DNA from: Neptuniibacter pectenicola
GTDB taxonomy: Bacteria; Pseudomonadota; Gammaproteobacteria; Pseudomonadales; Balneatricaceae
DNA length: 64,000 bases
NCBI RefSeq assembly: GCF_001597735.1
Contig: NZ_LUTS01000009.1
Location: forward strand, 1 to 64,000
Reading direction: 5' to 3'
Shown here: positions 6,882 through 18,132 of the stretch, piece by piece
How positions within the stretch are numbered: the first letter of the stretch is position 1
Layout: each line of letters opens with the position of its first letter
Notes under the pieces: generated by a model
The model's database searches: none
The model's input: only the letters and a program-made list of their open reading frames with translations
Told to the model about the DNA's origin: nothing
Made by a program: the position numbers and the translations under genes

Positions 6882-8603
6882 CTATACCCCTGCGACCTCG
6901 CGCATCGCTTGGTCTGTTGTAAAGTAGATGTTGCCGGGTGCCAGCTGGGTGAGAAAGTGCGTGCTGTTCAATTGATCCATCACGGGCCCTTTGACCTCGG
7001 CAAGATGTAAGGTCACCCCCTCATCGCGTAGGTTGATGATGAGATTCTCTAAGGTTTCTAGTGCGCTGGCATCAATAAAATTGACGGCGGTGCAGATGAG
7101 AATAATGTGTTTTATCTGTTTGTTATCGGCACACTGCTGCAAGATAAACTCCTCTACAAAGCGCGTATTGGCAAAGTAGAGACTCTCGTCGACCCGCAAA
7201 GCTAATGTACTCTTTCCTGTCGTGACATCATGCCGAGTAATATTTCTAAAATGTTCACTGTCGCCAACGCGACCCACAATCGCGATATGGGGTTGGCTTG
7301 ATCGGTAAATAAGCAGGGCTACCGAGATCGCAATCCCCGATAAAATACCGATCTCAACGCCGGTGAACAGTACTAAAAAGAAGGTGGCTGCCAGCGTAAG
7401 GGCATCGGCTTTATTAAAGCGCCAGCAGGTTTTAAAGGCGACAATATTGATGAGCGGAATCACCGCCATAATAATAATGGCCCCAAGGACGGCTTTAGGT
7501 AAGTAGTAAAAGAGCGGGGTTAAAAAGGCGACGGTAATCGCGACCAGTATTGCGCTAATCATCGAGGCGATTGTGGTTTGCGCGCCAGCGCTATAGTTAA
7601 CCATTGAACGGCCAAATCCACCGGCAACGGGATAAGTCCCACTTAGTGCTGAGCCAATATTCGCCATACCAAGGGCGACCAACTCTTTATTGGGGTTGAT
7701 CCGTTCCTGCCGTTTACTTGCAAGGGCGGTTCCGACGGAAACGCTTTCGAGAAACCCAATTAAAGCAATCAACAGTGCGGGCATCATTAACTGTCGCCAC
7801 AGATCTACATCAATATGTAGAGCGTGTAGATGGGGGAGCCCTTGCGGAATCATACCGACGGTTTTGACTGCCGCTGTTTGGTCAAAGCTAAAGTACCAAA
7901 CGGCGATAGAACCGATCAGTAACGCAAACATAGGCCCAGCTTTGCAGATCGGTTCAACGACCCCTTGAGGTAGTTTGAGGCGTAAGAGTTGGTCGCATAA
8001 TGTTCGTTTGCAATACCATAAAATGATAAACGCGATCACGGATATCACGGCGGTTATGCTATTCGTGTTGGGTAGGTTTGAGGCAATAGCCATAAGGCTT
8101 TCATCAATGCGCTCTGCACGGGCCAGATCGAGCCCTAATAGATGTTTTACTTGGCTTAGTGCGATGATAATGGCTGCTGCACTGGTAAAGCCGGTTAGCA
8201 CTGAATGGCTGATAAAATTGACAATGGCCCCCAGTCTTATACAACGTAGAACGAGTAAAATAACGCCGACCAAGAGAGATAGGTTGATCGCGGCATTAAT
8301 ATAGTCCGCCTCACTTTGGGGTGCCAGTTGGCTGATGGATGTGCTCACCATGAGCGAGGCGATGGCGACAGGCCCGACCGCCAGGGAGCGACTACTGCCT
8401 AATAATGAATAGATAAACAGCGGCAGTATACTGGCATAGAGACCATACTGGGGAGGTAGCCCGGCCAGAATAGCGTAAGCCATCCCTTGAGGAATTAATA
8501 AGATAGCGACAATAATACCGGCGACTAGATCGCTGATAAACGTCTGGCGTTGGTAGTGCTTTAGCCAACCTAAAAGAGGAAAAACTTCGGCCAAAGGGCG
8601 CAT
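6882..8603 (-). CDS. SulP family anion transporter with STAS domain
   Basis: A 573-residue SulP/SLC26 protein. Multiple membrane segments start with LVAGIIVAILLIPQGMAYAIL, and the family signature GLPPQYGLYASILPLFIYSLLGSSRSLAVGPVA follows. A cytoplasmic STAS domain is at the end (about 440-560, FIDASALETLENL). SulP proteins move sulfate, bicarbonate or other anions, and the substrate cannot be set from sequence. The start at 8603 is chosen because GGAGA lies 7 nt before it; 16 extra in-frame residues upstream lack this. It is divergent from nudF. A second, quite different SulP gene is at 57.6 kb. Confidence 0.92.
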   Translation of the reverse strand: MRPLAEVFPLLGWLKHYQRQTFISDLVAGIIVAILLIPQGMAYAILAGLPPQYGLYASILPLFIYSLLGSSRSLAVGPVAIASLMVSTSISQLAPQSEADYINAAINLSLLVGVILLVLRCIRLGAIVNFISHSVLTGFTSAAAIIIALSQVKHLLGLDLARAERIDESLMAIASNLPNTNSITAVISVIAFIILWYCKRTLCDQLLRLKLPQGVVEPICKAGPMFALLIGSIAVWYFSFDQTAAVKTVGMIPQGLPHLHALHIDVDLWRQLMMPALLIALIGFLESVSVGTALASKRQERINPNKELVALGMANIGSALSGTYPVAGGFGRSMVNYSAGAQTTIASMISAILVAITVAFLTPLFYYLPKAVLGAIIIMAVIPLINIVAFKTCWRFNKADALTLAATFFLVLFTGVEIGILSGIAISVALLIYRSSQPHIAIVGRVGDSEHFRNITRHDVTTGKSTLALRVDESLYFANTRFVEEFILQQCADNKQIKHIILICTAVNFIDASALETLENLIINLRDEGVTLHLAEVKGPVMDQLNSTHFLTQLAPGNIYFTTDQAMREVAGV

Positions 8604-8690
8604 CTTAAGGTCTCCGTTACGACGGTTTATATGGGTATAACAATAAAGCATAAGAATATACTAAGCAATTATAAGTCTTAATCTAGCCAT

Positions 8691-8718
8691 GAAACCCGTG
8701 CTTGTTATAGTGGGTTTC
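8691..8718. promoter_or_regulatory. dyad in the sulP-nudF divergent intergenic region
   Basis: GAAACCC (8691-8697) and GGGTTTC (8712-8718) form a perfect 7-bp inverted repeat with a 14-nt loop upstream of nudF, with a -10-like TATAGT inside the loop. It could be an operator or leader hairpin. Function unknown. Confidence 0.3.
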
Positions 8719-8746
8719 TCTATGAATGACCGCAGGGGTAAAAAAG

Positions 8747-9385
8747 ATGTCTGAACACCCTATGTTTGAGGGTTGGCAGCCAACCTATCAGCAAAAAGAT
8801 TTCAGTGTCGATAAGCAGGAACCGCTTTACGATGGTTTTTTTAAGATGTTTAAGTTGCATCTGACCCATAAAACCTTTGCTGGCGAAACGATTAGTATTC
8901 AGCGTGAGCTGTTTTATCGTGACGATGCGGTGTGTGTCTTGCTTTATGATGCGCCGCGGCAGGTGGTGGTATTAGTCGAGCAGTTCCGCGTCGGTGCTTT
9001 TGATCACCCTGATGGGCCTTGGTTATTAGAGCTGGTGGCCGGTATTGTTGAGCAGGGCGAAACCCCTGAGGATGTGGCGCGGCGAGAGTCGGTAGAAGAG
9101 GCGGGAGCCCAGCTAGGTGAAGTGTTAAAGATCAGTCGCTTCGTACCAAGCTCTGGCGGTACGCGTGAGTATATTGACCTGCTTTGTGCTAGTGTGGATT
9201 CACAAGGTATTGGTGGTATTCACGGTCTTCCTGAGGAAGGTGAAGATATCAAAGTACATAAAGTACCTGTTGAGGCTGCATTTGAATGGGTAAAAAGCGG
9301 TAAAATTAACAATGCGCCAGCGATGATTGCGTTGCTGTGGTTACAGGTAAATAAAGACGCGCTTGACCAGCGTTGGTCGCGTTAG
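8747..9385 (+). CDS. nudF: ADP-ribose pyrophosphatase
   Basis: A 212-residue Nudix hydrolase closely matching E. coli NudF, which splits ADP-ribose into AMP and ribose-5-phosphate. The Nudix box GIVEQGETPEDVARRESVEEAG is complete; family segments SSGGTREYIDLLCASVD and GIHGLPEEGEDIKVHKV also match. The ATG at 8747 with AGGGG upstream is preferred over 8726, which has no ribosome site. It opens the nudF-yqiB-cpdA-yqiA-parE-parC series found in the same order in many gammaproteobacteria. Confidence 0.92.
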   Translation: MSEHPMFEGWQPTYQQKDFSVDKQEPLYDGFFKMFKLHLTHKTFAGETISIQRELFYRDDAVCVLLYDAPRQVVVLVEQFRVGAFDHPDGPWLLELVAGIVEQGETPEDVARRESVEEAGAQLGEVLKISRFVPSSGGTREYIDLLCASVDSQGIGGIHGLPEEGEDIKVHKVPVEAAFEWVKSGKINNAPAMIALLWLQVNKDALDQRWSR

Positions 9386-9443
9386 CCTACAGAGTGTGAT
9401 GAAGTGTGAGCGTATTCACATATGAATAAGAAAGTTGAGACGT

Positions 9444-9887
9444 ATGAAGCGTAAATATATTCCAGACCTAACTCGGCAGATGTCCCAATGCGAGGCGAAT
9501 TATGTGCGCATAATGAAGCTCCTGCCGGATCTGGACAACTGCGATGAGCGAGAGTTTCAGGTGAGTTGGCCTGAGCATAGTGCGTATCTGCGTTTAAAGG
9601 TTGATGAGCGTTTTAAATATACCTCAACGGTTTTAGTTAGCCATCGTTATGAAACCAACTCCCCTTGGCTAGAATCACCGGGGCTTGTGGTCCGTCTTTA
9701 TCATGATGCCTCCGTGGCCGAAGTGATCTGTATGCAGCGGCGTAAACAGCTGTCCGGCGCTTACCCCTATCCAAACCCTAATATGCACCTGCCTGATGAA
9801 AAACTTCAGTTAAACGAGTACCTTGGCGAGTGGTTAAGTGAGTGCCTACGGTATGGCCATCTCATGGAGATCGTGTTCAGTGGCTAG
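9444..9887 (+). CDS. yqiB: DUF1249 family protein YqiB
   Basis: A 147-residue protein like E. coli YqiB (MKRYTPDF start there, MKRKYIPDL here), with the conserved VRLYHDASVAEVIC and YPYPNPNMHLPDEKLQLNEYLGEWL. Function is unknown in all species. The ATG at 9444 matches the family start. It lies between nudF and cpdA and overlaps the latter by 8 nt, so it is probably co-translated. Confidence 0.88.
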   Translation: MKRKYIPDLTRQMSQCEANYVRIMKLLPDLDNCDEREFQVSWPEHSAYLRLKVDERFKYTSTVLVSHRYETNSPWLESPGLVVRLYHDASVAEVICMQRRKQLSGAYPYPNPNMHLPDEKLQLNEYLGEWLSECLRYGHLMEIVFSG

Positions 9888-10650
9888 GGGGCATTCTGTT
9901 AGGTTACTTCAAGTCACGGATATGCACCTTCAGCAAGACCCCACCACATTAATGCGTGGGGAAAACGTTGAACGGCGTTTTCAGCACGTTATGCAGCATA
10001 TTGAAGGTGAAGCAGCAGACCTTCTGCTGCTGACGGGTGACCTTACACACCATGCACCGGCTGCGTATGATCGTTTAGCGTTGAGCCTGCAAGGCCTGCC
10101 TTTTCCGAGCTGTTGGTTGCCGGGTAATCATGATTTAATCGATGAGATGGCACGTTTCTCCGCGTTGGGTTATAACCGCAAGGTGGTCGAACAGGGCGCT
10201 TGGCGAGTTATTTTGTTAGATAGTACCGCCTCTCCCGATGGTAAAGGCGGAGGCTCTCTTGCGAACGAAGAGTTAGCCTTTTTTGCTCAGCAGCTCGCGC
10301 AGACCGCTTCGGATCAGCATGTGTTGGTGGCATTGCACCATCACCCTGTGCCGGTAAAAAGTGAGTGGATGGATAACATAGGGTTAGGGAATAAAAACGA
10401 TTTCTGGGCACTGGTTGATAGCTGTCCTCAGGTCAAAGGGGTTGTCTGTGGCCATGTGCACCATGCGGTTCAACAGCAACGGGGGGCGGTGAACGTGCTC
10501 GTGAGCCCTGCAACAGCACCGCAATTTAAACCCTTTTCTGCTGTAGCGACGACAGAAGATGATCCTCGTTTTACGGGGCCTGCCTACCGCAGAATTCAAC
10601 TGTATGATGATGGAGAGATCCAATCTGATGTGGTTCGATTAACATCATAG
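9880..10650 (+). CDS. cpdA: 3',5'-cyclic AMP phosphodiesterase CpdA
   Basis: A 256-residue class III cAMP phosphodiesterase of the calcineurin-like metallophosphatase fold. Metal-site motifs are all present in order: QVTDMH (D-x-H), LTGDLTHH (GD), LPGNHD (GNHD), LHHHPVP and CGHVHHA (GHxH). A GTG at 9880, inside the 3' end of yqiB, is the best start because the protein then begins 10-11 residues before the first strand, as in relatives. It lowers cAMP and so tunes CRP-dependent genes. An extended frame to 9838 exists but would overlap yqiB by 50 nt. Confidence 0.9.
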   Translation: MARGHSVRLLQVTDMHLQQDPTTLMRGENVERRFQHVMQHIEGEAADLLLLTGDLTHHAPAAYDRLALSLQGLPFPSCWLPGNHDLIDEMARFSALGYNRKVVEQGAWRVILLDSTASPDGKGGGSLANEELAFFAQQLAQTASDQHVLVALHHHPVPVKSEWMDNIGLGNKNDFWALVDSCPQVKGVVCGHVHHAVQQQRGAVNVLVSPATAPQFKPFSAVATTEDDPRFTGPAYRRIQLYDDGEIQSDVVRLTS

Positions 10651-10709
10651 TTTGGCTGGGTATTGCGCCAGCCTTTTGCCTCCGGTAAGTTCTTGTTCAG
10701 AGGACGAAA

Positions 10710-11321
10710 ATGAATAAGCCAATCTTTATTTACGTACATGGTTTTAATAGCTCGCCAGAGTCGATGAAGGCCCAGCTGTTTTTGCATTATATGCAAGAGA
10801 GGGGGTGTGCAGACCAGGTGTTAATTCCTGCACTCTCCTATGAGCCCGCCGTTGCGATGGAAACGCTGACCGCTATGGTTGAAGCACACCATCGGCAGCC
10901 GGTGATCCTGCTGGGGAGCTCGTTAGGTGGGTATTATAGTACTTGGCTGACTGAGCATTACCCCCATGTGCGGGCGGTATTAATTAATCCATCTGTTCGG
11001 CCCTTTGAGTTATTGCCCCAATATTTGGGTGAGAACCAGAACTTATATAGCGGTGAATCCTATGAGCTAACCAACGCGCATTTAGCGCAGCTGTTAGCCA
11101 TCAATTGTGAATCGATAGGCAAACCTGATTCATATTTACTGCTGACACAGACGGGTGATGAAACATTAGATTACCGTGAGGCTGTGGATAAGTTTGTAGA
11201 CTCTCCGCAGTTTATACAGCCGGGAGGTTCACACGGGTTTGATCAGTTTGAAAAAATGATTCCCGCGATTTTGGCGTTTGCTCAAGGGCGGGTTGAGCTG
11301 CCAGATGCGCAACCAATATAA
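10710..11321 (+). CDS. yqiA: YqiA-type esterase
   Basis: A 203-residue alpha/beta hydrolase of the YqiA/UPF0227 family. The start FIYVHGFNSSPES is typical, the nucleophile elbow is LLGSSLGGYYS (Gly-x-Ser-x-Gly), and the His lies in GGSHGFDQFE near the C-terminus. E. coli YqiA has esterase activity on palmitoyl-CoA and nitrophenyl esters; its physiological role is unclear. AGAGGA precedes the ATG. It sits just upstream of parE as in Enterobacteria. Confidence 0.9.
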   Translation: MNKPIFIYVHGFNSSPESMKAQLFLHYMQERGCADQVLIPALSYEPAVAMETLTAMVEAHHRQPVILLGSSLGGYYSTWLTEHYPHVRAVLINPSVRPFELLPQYLGENQNLYSGESYELTNAHLAQLLAINCESIGKPDSYLLLTQTGDETLDYREAVDKFVDSPQFIQPGGSHGFDQFEKMIPAILAFAQGRVELPDAQPI

Positions 11322-11389
11322 AATTAAGTAGCCTGCGTAAAGCTTAGTATGGTTTATATGAGCTTTCGCCTGATACATAGAAAGCATAG

Positions 11390-13300
<1,911 letters not shown>

Positions 13301-13422
13301 ACCCGGCAGTGAGGTTTACTCTTGACGGCCAGTGGAGCTATTTAAAACGGACCTAATCGTTTAAGGGTTTTAAACCTCCACTCATTAATGAAACAGATAT
13401 TGATAAGCGGTAACACGTAGAT

Positions 13423-15702
13423 ATGACGGTACAAACAACGTTCGAAGATGGCCATGAGCGCATAGCACTTAAAGACTTTACCGAGAAGGCGTATCTGGAT
13501 TACTCCATGTACGTCATCCTTGACCGTGCTTTGCCCCATATTGGTGATGGCATGAAACCCGTACAGCGCCGCATTGTATATGCGATGTCTGAGCTGGGTT
13601 TAAAGGCAACCGCCAAATATAAAAAGTCAGCCCGTACCGTGGGTGATGTATTGGGTAAGTTTCACCCCCATGGTGATTCTGCCTGTTACGAAGCGATGGT
13701 GTTGATGGCGCAGCCCTTTAGTTATCGCTACCCCTTAGTTGATGGTCAGGGAAACTGGGGGTCACAAGATGATCCTAAGTCGTTCGCGGCCATGCGTTAT
13801 ACCGAATCACGTTTATCCCCTTACGCTGAAGTGTTGTTAGCTGAAGTGGCACAGGGAACAGTCGATTGGGCCCCTAACTTTGATGGCACAATGCAGGAGC
13901 CGATGATTCTACCGGCCCGTCTGCCGAACGTGTTACTCAATGGTACTACCGGTATCGCTGTCGGTATGGCGACTGACATTCTGCCTCATAACCTGAATGA
14001 AGTTACCCGGGCCTGTATCCATCTATTGGATCACCCGCGTGCCGATCTGGATGAGCTTTGTGAGTTTGTGCCTGGGCCTGATATGCCCACCGATGCAGAG
14101 ATTATTACGGCCCGTCGCGATCTTAAACAGATCTACGAAACGGGGCGAGGCTCCGTGCGTATGCGTGCTGTGTATATGAAAGAGCAGGGTGAAATTGTTA
14201 TCACCGCGCTACCCCATCAAGTGTCTGGCGCTAAAATTCTGGAACAGATTGCGGCGCAGATGCAGCAGAAAAAACTGCCGATGGTCAGCGATCTACGTGA
14301 TGAATCCGATCATGAGAACCCAACACGGCTTGTGATTATTCCTCGCTCTAACCGTGTTGATGTTGAGCAGTTGATGGCACACCTGTTTGCCTCAACAGAC
14401 TTAGAGCGCACCTACCGTGTCAATATGAACATGATTGGTGTTGATGGTAAGCCGCAAGTTAAAAACCTGCGCCAGATTTTGGTGGAGTGGTTAGGCTGGC
14501 GAACCAATATAGTACGGAAACGTTTGCAGCACCGCTTAGAGAAAGTGTTGGATCGGTTGCATATCCTTGAAGGTTTAATGGTGGCTTACCTCAATATTGA
14601 TGAGGTTATCGCCATTATCCGTCACGAAGACCATCCAAAGGCCGAGCTGGTTAAGCGTTTTGGGCTGACCGAAGTTCAAGCGGATGCGATTCTCGATTTA
14701 AAACTACGTCATTTAGCTAAGCTGGAAGAGTTTAAGATCCAGTCAGAGCAAAACGAGTTAGATGAAGAGCGTCAAAAGCTAGAGGCGATCCTCGGTTCTG
14801 ACAGCAAGATGCGTAAGCTGATTAAGCAAGAGTTAAAAGAAGCGGCAGAGATCTATGGTGACGACCGCCGTTCACCGATTGTTTCACGCGAAGAAGCGCA
14901 AGCGTTCAGTGAGAAAGACCTACTTACTTCCGATCCTGTAACGGTCGTTATCTCTAAACAGGGCTGGGTGCGTGCAGCCAAAGGCCATGATATTGATGGC
15001 GCGGGTTTAAATTATAAATCCGGTGATGCCTTTAAACTTGAGTGCAAAGGCCGAACGAACCAGCCGACGATTCTTTTTGATACAACGGGACGAAGTTTCA
15101 CGGTTGATACACATAATCTACCGTCTGCCCGGGGGCAGGGTGAGCCGATTACTGGCCGTATTACTTTGCCAAAAGGCTCGACTATCGATGCGGCCATCGC
15201 GGGTAAAGACAGCGATAAGGTCTTAATGGCATCCGATGCGGGTTACGGCTTTATTACTAAGATTAGTGACCTCACCAGTAAAACTAAAAATGGTAAAGCG
15301 GCACTCACGCTGCCTAAAAATGCTCAGATCTTAGCGCCGACGCTGGTGAATGATACCTCAGCTAACTTATTGGCTGCGGTCACGAATGAGGGGCGTCTCT
15401 TAGTCTTCCCTGTGGCGGAGCTACCTGAATTAGTCAAAGGTAAAGGGAATAAGATTATTAATATTCCTTCTGCGCGCGCGGCCAGCCGAGAGGAGCTGGT
15501 GGTTGCCATTGCGATCTTATCGGCGGATGACACTTTACTTGTGCATGCAGGTCGACAGCATTTAAAACTGAAACCTTCCGATATTGAACACTACCGAGGG
15601 GAGCGTGGCCGTCGAGGCAATAAACTTCCACGGGGTTATCAGCGTGTGGATAGTTTAGATGTTGAACGTGCAGAAACGGAATCAGCGGAGGCTGTGGATT
15701 AA
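13423..15702 (+). CDS. parC: DNA topoisomerase IV subunit A
   Basis: A 759-residue breakage-reunion subunit. The winged-helix and tower core starts with [29 protein letters not shown]. The quinolone-resistance region [25 protein letters not shown] carries the usual Ser and Glu, and the catalytic Tyr lies in [14 protein letters not shown]. The C-terminal beta-pinwheel is shorter and less regular than in GyrA, as usual for ParC. It partners ParE. The stop is directly followed by the GTG of the next gene. Confidence 0.97.
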   Translation: MTVQTTFEDGHERIALKDFTEKAYLDYSMYVILDRALPHIGDGMKPVQRRIVYAMSELGLKATAKYKKSARTVGDVLGKFHPHGDSACYEAMVLMAQPFSYRYPLVDGQGNWGSQDDPKSFAAMRYTESRLSPYAEVLLAEVAQGTVDWAPNFDGTMQEPMILPARLPNVLLNGTTGIAVGMATDILPHNLNEVTRACIHLLDHPRADLDELCEFVPGPDMPTDAEIITARRDLKQIYETGRGSVRMRAVYMKEQGEIVITALPHQVSGAKILEQIAAQMQQKKLPMVSDLRDESDHENPTRLVIIPRSNRVDVEQLMAHLFASTDLERTYRVNMNMIGVDGKPQVKNLRQILVEWLGWRTNIVRKRLQHRLEKVLDRLHILEGLMVAYLNIDEVIAIIRHEDHPKAELVKRFGLTEVQADAILDLKLRHLAKLEEFKIQSEQNELDEERQKLEAILGSDSKMRKLIKQELKEAAEIYGDDRRSPIVSREEAQAFSEKDLLTSDPVTVVISKQGWVRAAKGHDIDGAGLNYKSGDAFKLECKGRTNQPTILFDTTGRSFTVDTHNLPSARGQGEPITGRITLPKGSTIDAAIAGKDSDKVLMASDAGYGFITKISDLTSKTKNGKAALTLPKNAQILAPTLVNDTSANLLAAVTNEGRLLVFPVAELPELVKGKGNKIINIPSARAASREELVVAIAILSADDTLLVHAGRQHLKLKPSDIEHYRGERGRRGNKLPRGYQRVDSLDVERAETESAEAVD

Positions 15703-16320
15703 GTGCGATGGCTTAAATGCGTGCTGGGCGGTTGTCTTGTTCTCATAGCAAACAGCGCTATGGCGGTGGATTTTTATATGGTGATGGTGGACTCACTAAA
15801 TGTTCGGCAAGGGCCGAGCCATAGTGGACATATTATCACCAAAGCCCCGCAGCACCAGTTAGTACTGGAAACTCGCCGCGAGGGAGATTGGTCAGAGATC
15901 TTCTATTTAGATAGCCATAAGGCGAATGTTAAGGGCTGGGTGTATAACCGCTATATTCAGCCCCAAACCTTGACCCCCGATACGGTGGCTGAGAGCGCGT
16001 TTGCTATTAACGTATCGGCTGCGCAGCCCGTCTGTGAGGGACGCTCGATGATTACGGGAGGCTCTCTGTGTTATTTAGATGTGACGTTTGCGGTGCAAAG
16101 TAAAACGGGTCAGCAAACGGATGTGCAGGTAAACTGTTGGGCTGATTTTGTTGTGCCGGGTAGGGACAGTGTGACGCCGGTTCAGGCGACGATGACAAAA
16201 CGCTATCGTTTAACGCCTGAAGGGGCTTCGGATACGATGCGTTTAAAAGCTGGGCTTAAACAACTGCTGGATTCAACAACACTCAATGTCGCTTATTATA
16301 ATTGCGCTGCTGGGCAGTGA
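15703..16320 (+). CDS. secreted SH3-domain protein
   Basis: A 205-residue protein starting at the GTG immediately after the parC stop. A signal peptide (residues 1-21, ending SAMA) is followed by a bacterial SH3 domain (about 22-85: MVMVDSLNVRQGPSHSGHII, then GDWSEIFYLDSHKANVKGWVYNRYI). The C-terminal half holds four Cys that could form two disulfides (PVCEGRSMITGGSLCYLD, VNCWADF, YYNCAAG). SH3b domains bind cell wall or peptide ligands; the specific role is unknown. It is probably translated from the parC message. Confidence 0.8.
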   Translation: MRWLKCVLGGCLVLIANSAMAVDFYMVMVDSLNVRQGPSHSGHIITKAPQHQLVLETRREGDWSEIFYLDSHKANVKGWVYNRYIQPQTLTPDTVAESAFAINVSAAQPVCEGRSMITGGSLCYLDVTFAVQSKTGQQTDVQVNCWADFVVPGRDSVTPVQATMTKRYRLTPEGASDTMRLKAGLKQLLDSTTLNVAYYNCAAGQ

Positions 16321-16335
16321 GGTGGGCGAACATCA

Positions 16336-16372
16336 AGCGTAAGAGCCTGCCCTGTGGACTCGCTCTTACGCT
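16336..16372. terminator. hairpin between convergent genes
   Basis: AGCGTAAGAGC (16336-16346) and GCTCTTACGCT (16362-16372) form a perfect 11-bp stem with a 15-nt loop between the convergent SH3 and isochorismatase genes. There is no clear T tract on either side, so intrinsic termination is only a possibility. Confidence 0.45.
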
Positions 16373-16414
16373 CTCTGTGTCATGACTTACTCAGGTGTGC
16401 TTATGCATGCCTAT

Positions 16415-16459
16415 TTAGTCAGGAATAGCTTAGTCAGGCATCCCTTAATCAGGAACATC
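16415..16459. repeat. 15-bp tandem triplication at the hydrolase stop codon
   Basis: Three adjacent 15-bp units read TTAGTCAGGAATAGC, TTAGTCAGGCATCCC and TTAATCAGGAACATC. On the minus strand each encodes an in-frame x-x-Pro-Asp-stop, so the gene has its final codons and stop followed by two back-up copies of the same ending. Confidence 0.8.
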
Positions 16460-17047
16460 GCTGACGGCTGGCACAACCGCTGAGGGTAGATCGGATAGGG
16501 CCGCTAAAGCTGCCTCATGGATCTGTGCAGCGGGAACATCTTTCCCTGTTACTTTTGATGGTAGTGCGCGTGTTGCTGTTGCAGAGGCTACGACTGTAGG
16601 GTTGTAGCCCAAGGTGAAAGCGGCGCGGGCCGTGGAGTTTACGCACATATGAGACATAAACCCGGCTAAGATTAGGTTTTTAACGCCGGCTTTCTGCAGC
16701 AGTTCCTCTAGCTCCGTTTGTGCAAAGGAGTTTGGGTAGTTCTTCGTGATAACCGCTTCGCCGTCAATCGGTGCAACGACATCAGCAATTTGGCCAATCG
16801 GCGCTGTAACGTCGTAAGGTGTGCCGGGGCCAGCATCATGTCTAATATGAAAAATAGGTCGGCCCGCTTGACGGAAACGCTCTAAAAGCTTTCTGCATTC
16901 AACTAATGCGGCTTCTACGCCCTCTAACTTCATGACCCCTTCACAGTACGTATTTTGCGCATCAATGATAATTAGGGCGGATTCCTGCACTGAGCTTGCT
17001 TCATGTCCAAGACCGGCAAGATCGCGAATAGTCGTTAACGTTGTCAT
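16445..17047 (-). CDS. isochorismatase-like cysteine hydrolase
   Basis: A 200-residue protein of the isochorismatase-like fold with the full Asp-Lys-Cys triad: D29 in ALIIIDAQNTY, K102 in VITKNYPNSFAQTEL and C135 in GFMSHMCVNSTARAAFTLGY. Relatives cleave small amides or carbamates (nicotinamide, N-carbamoyl compounds) or isochorismate; the substrate cannot be read from sequence. It is divergent from a GlxA-type regulator gene 130 bp away, which probably controls it. Its 3' end is tandemly repeated. Confidence 0.88.
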   Translation of the reverse strand: MTTLTTIRDLAGLGHEASSVQESALIIIDAQNTYCEGVMKLEGVEAALVECRKLLERFRQAGRPIFHIRHDAGPGTPYDVTAPIGQIADVVAPIDGEAVITKNYPNSFAQTELEELLQKAGVKNLILAGFMSHMCVNSTARAAFTLGYNPTVVASATATRALPSKVTGKDVPAAQIHEAALAALSDLPSAVVPAVSDVPD

Positions 17048-17178
17048 AAAAACTTTCCTATCAATTTATGTGGCTAATTGAATTCTAAGTGTGGAACGAT
17101 GGTTAGATCCTCGATCCCTATTATTCGATGATTTTAAACCATATACTGAGGGCGAAATTGGCATAAAAGAGGTTGAAT

Positions 17179-18120
17179 ATGACAATAAAGCAGGTTGAGA
17201 TAGGTATAGTGCATTATCCTGGCGCATTGCTTTCGGCGGTTCAAGGGATTGCTGAGCAGTTTTATCTTGCGAATCAGATCTGCCGACAGCACGAGCTAGG
17301 TGATGTATTTAACACCTCAATGTGTGATAGCCAGCAGCTTAAGGAGGGTGATCAGGGGGTGTTTAAGCCGCTTAATGTCATTGTTTTACCGCCCTGTTTA
17401 GATGATAGCTACTATTCAAAACCTCAACCCGCACTGCTGGCGTGGTTAAAGCAGCAGCATAAAAATGGAGCGATCATCTGCTCGGTCTGTGCTGGTGCAT
17501 TTGTATTGGCTGAAACCGGTTTGTTAGATGGCCGTAAGGTGACGACGCACTGGGCGTTAGCGGATGATTTTGCGAAGCGATTTCCGGCGGTTGAGCTTAA
17601 TACGAATAAACTGCTCATAAACGATACGGATATTATTACGGCGGGCGGCTTAATGAGCTGGATCGACTTAGGTTTGGAGTTGGTCGCGCAGTTTACTAAT
17701 TCTAAGATTATGCGCCAGTTGGGTAAGTTTCTGATTGTGGACACGGGTCCGCGAGAGCAAAGCTATTACCAGAGTTTTTCGCCAAAACTTGACCATGGTG
17801 ATGAGGCTATTATTAAAGCGCAACATCACTTACAGCGTAACTTTCAGCAGACCGTTGTTATTCAGCAGTTGGCGGATCAATCCCATCTAACTGGGCGAAC
17901 CTTTTTACGCCGCTTTGTGAAAGCGACCGGGCTAAAGCCGACCCAATATTTGCAGCGTCTTAGAATTCAGAAAGCGTGTGAGATTATTGAAACAAGCACA
18001 ACCTCGTTTGAGAAGATCGCGGCGGAGGTCGGGTATGAAGATTTAAGTGCGTTTAGAAAAACGTTTACTAAAATTACCGGCCAGACCCCGACTGAGTTTA
18101 AAAAACGGTTTGTTAAGTAA
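17179..18120 (+). CDS. GlxA-type AraC family regulator (DJ-1/PfpI plus HTH)
   Basis: A 313-residue regulator. Residues 1-190 have a class I glutamine-amidotransferase-like DJ-1/PfpI fold with a nucleophile-elbow Cys in IICSVCAGAFVLAETGLLDGRKVTTHW. Residues 205-313 form an AraC-type double HTH (FLRRFVKATGLKPTQYLQRLRIQKACEIIE, then IAAEVGYEDLSAFRKTFTKITGQTP). The start ATG 17179 has AGAGG 6 nt upstream. Such regulators usually act on a neighbouring, often divergent gene; here that is the isochorismatase-like hydrolase. The ligand is unknown. Confidence 0.9.
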   Translation: MTIKQVEIGIVHYPGALLSAVQGIAEQFYLANQICRQHELGDVFNTSMCDSQQLKEGDQGVFKPLNVIVLPPCLDDSYYSKPQPALLAWLKQQHKNGAIICSVCAGAFVLAETGLLDGRKVTTHWALADDFAKRFPAVELNTNKLLINDTDIITAGGLMSWIDLGLELVAQFTNSKIMRQLGKFLIVDTGPREQSYYQSFSPKLDHGDEAIIKAQHHLQRNFQQTVVIQQLADQSHLTGRTFLRRFVKATGLKPTQYLQRLRIQKACEIIETSTTSFEKIAAEVGYEDLSAFRKTFTKITGQTPTEFKKRFVK

Positions 18121-18132
18121 ACCTATCTGGGA

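Noticed and set aside
16336-16372. A strong intrinsic terminator
   Set aside because: The stem is perfect but lacks a T run on either strand, so I list it only as a hairpin of uncertain function.
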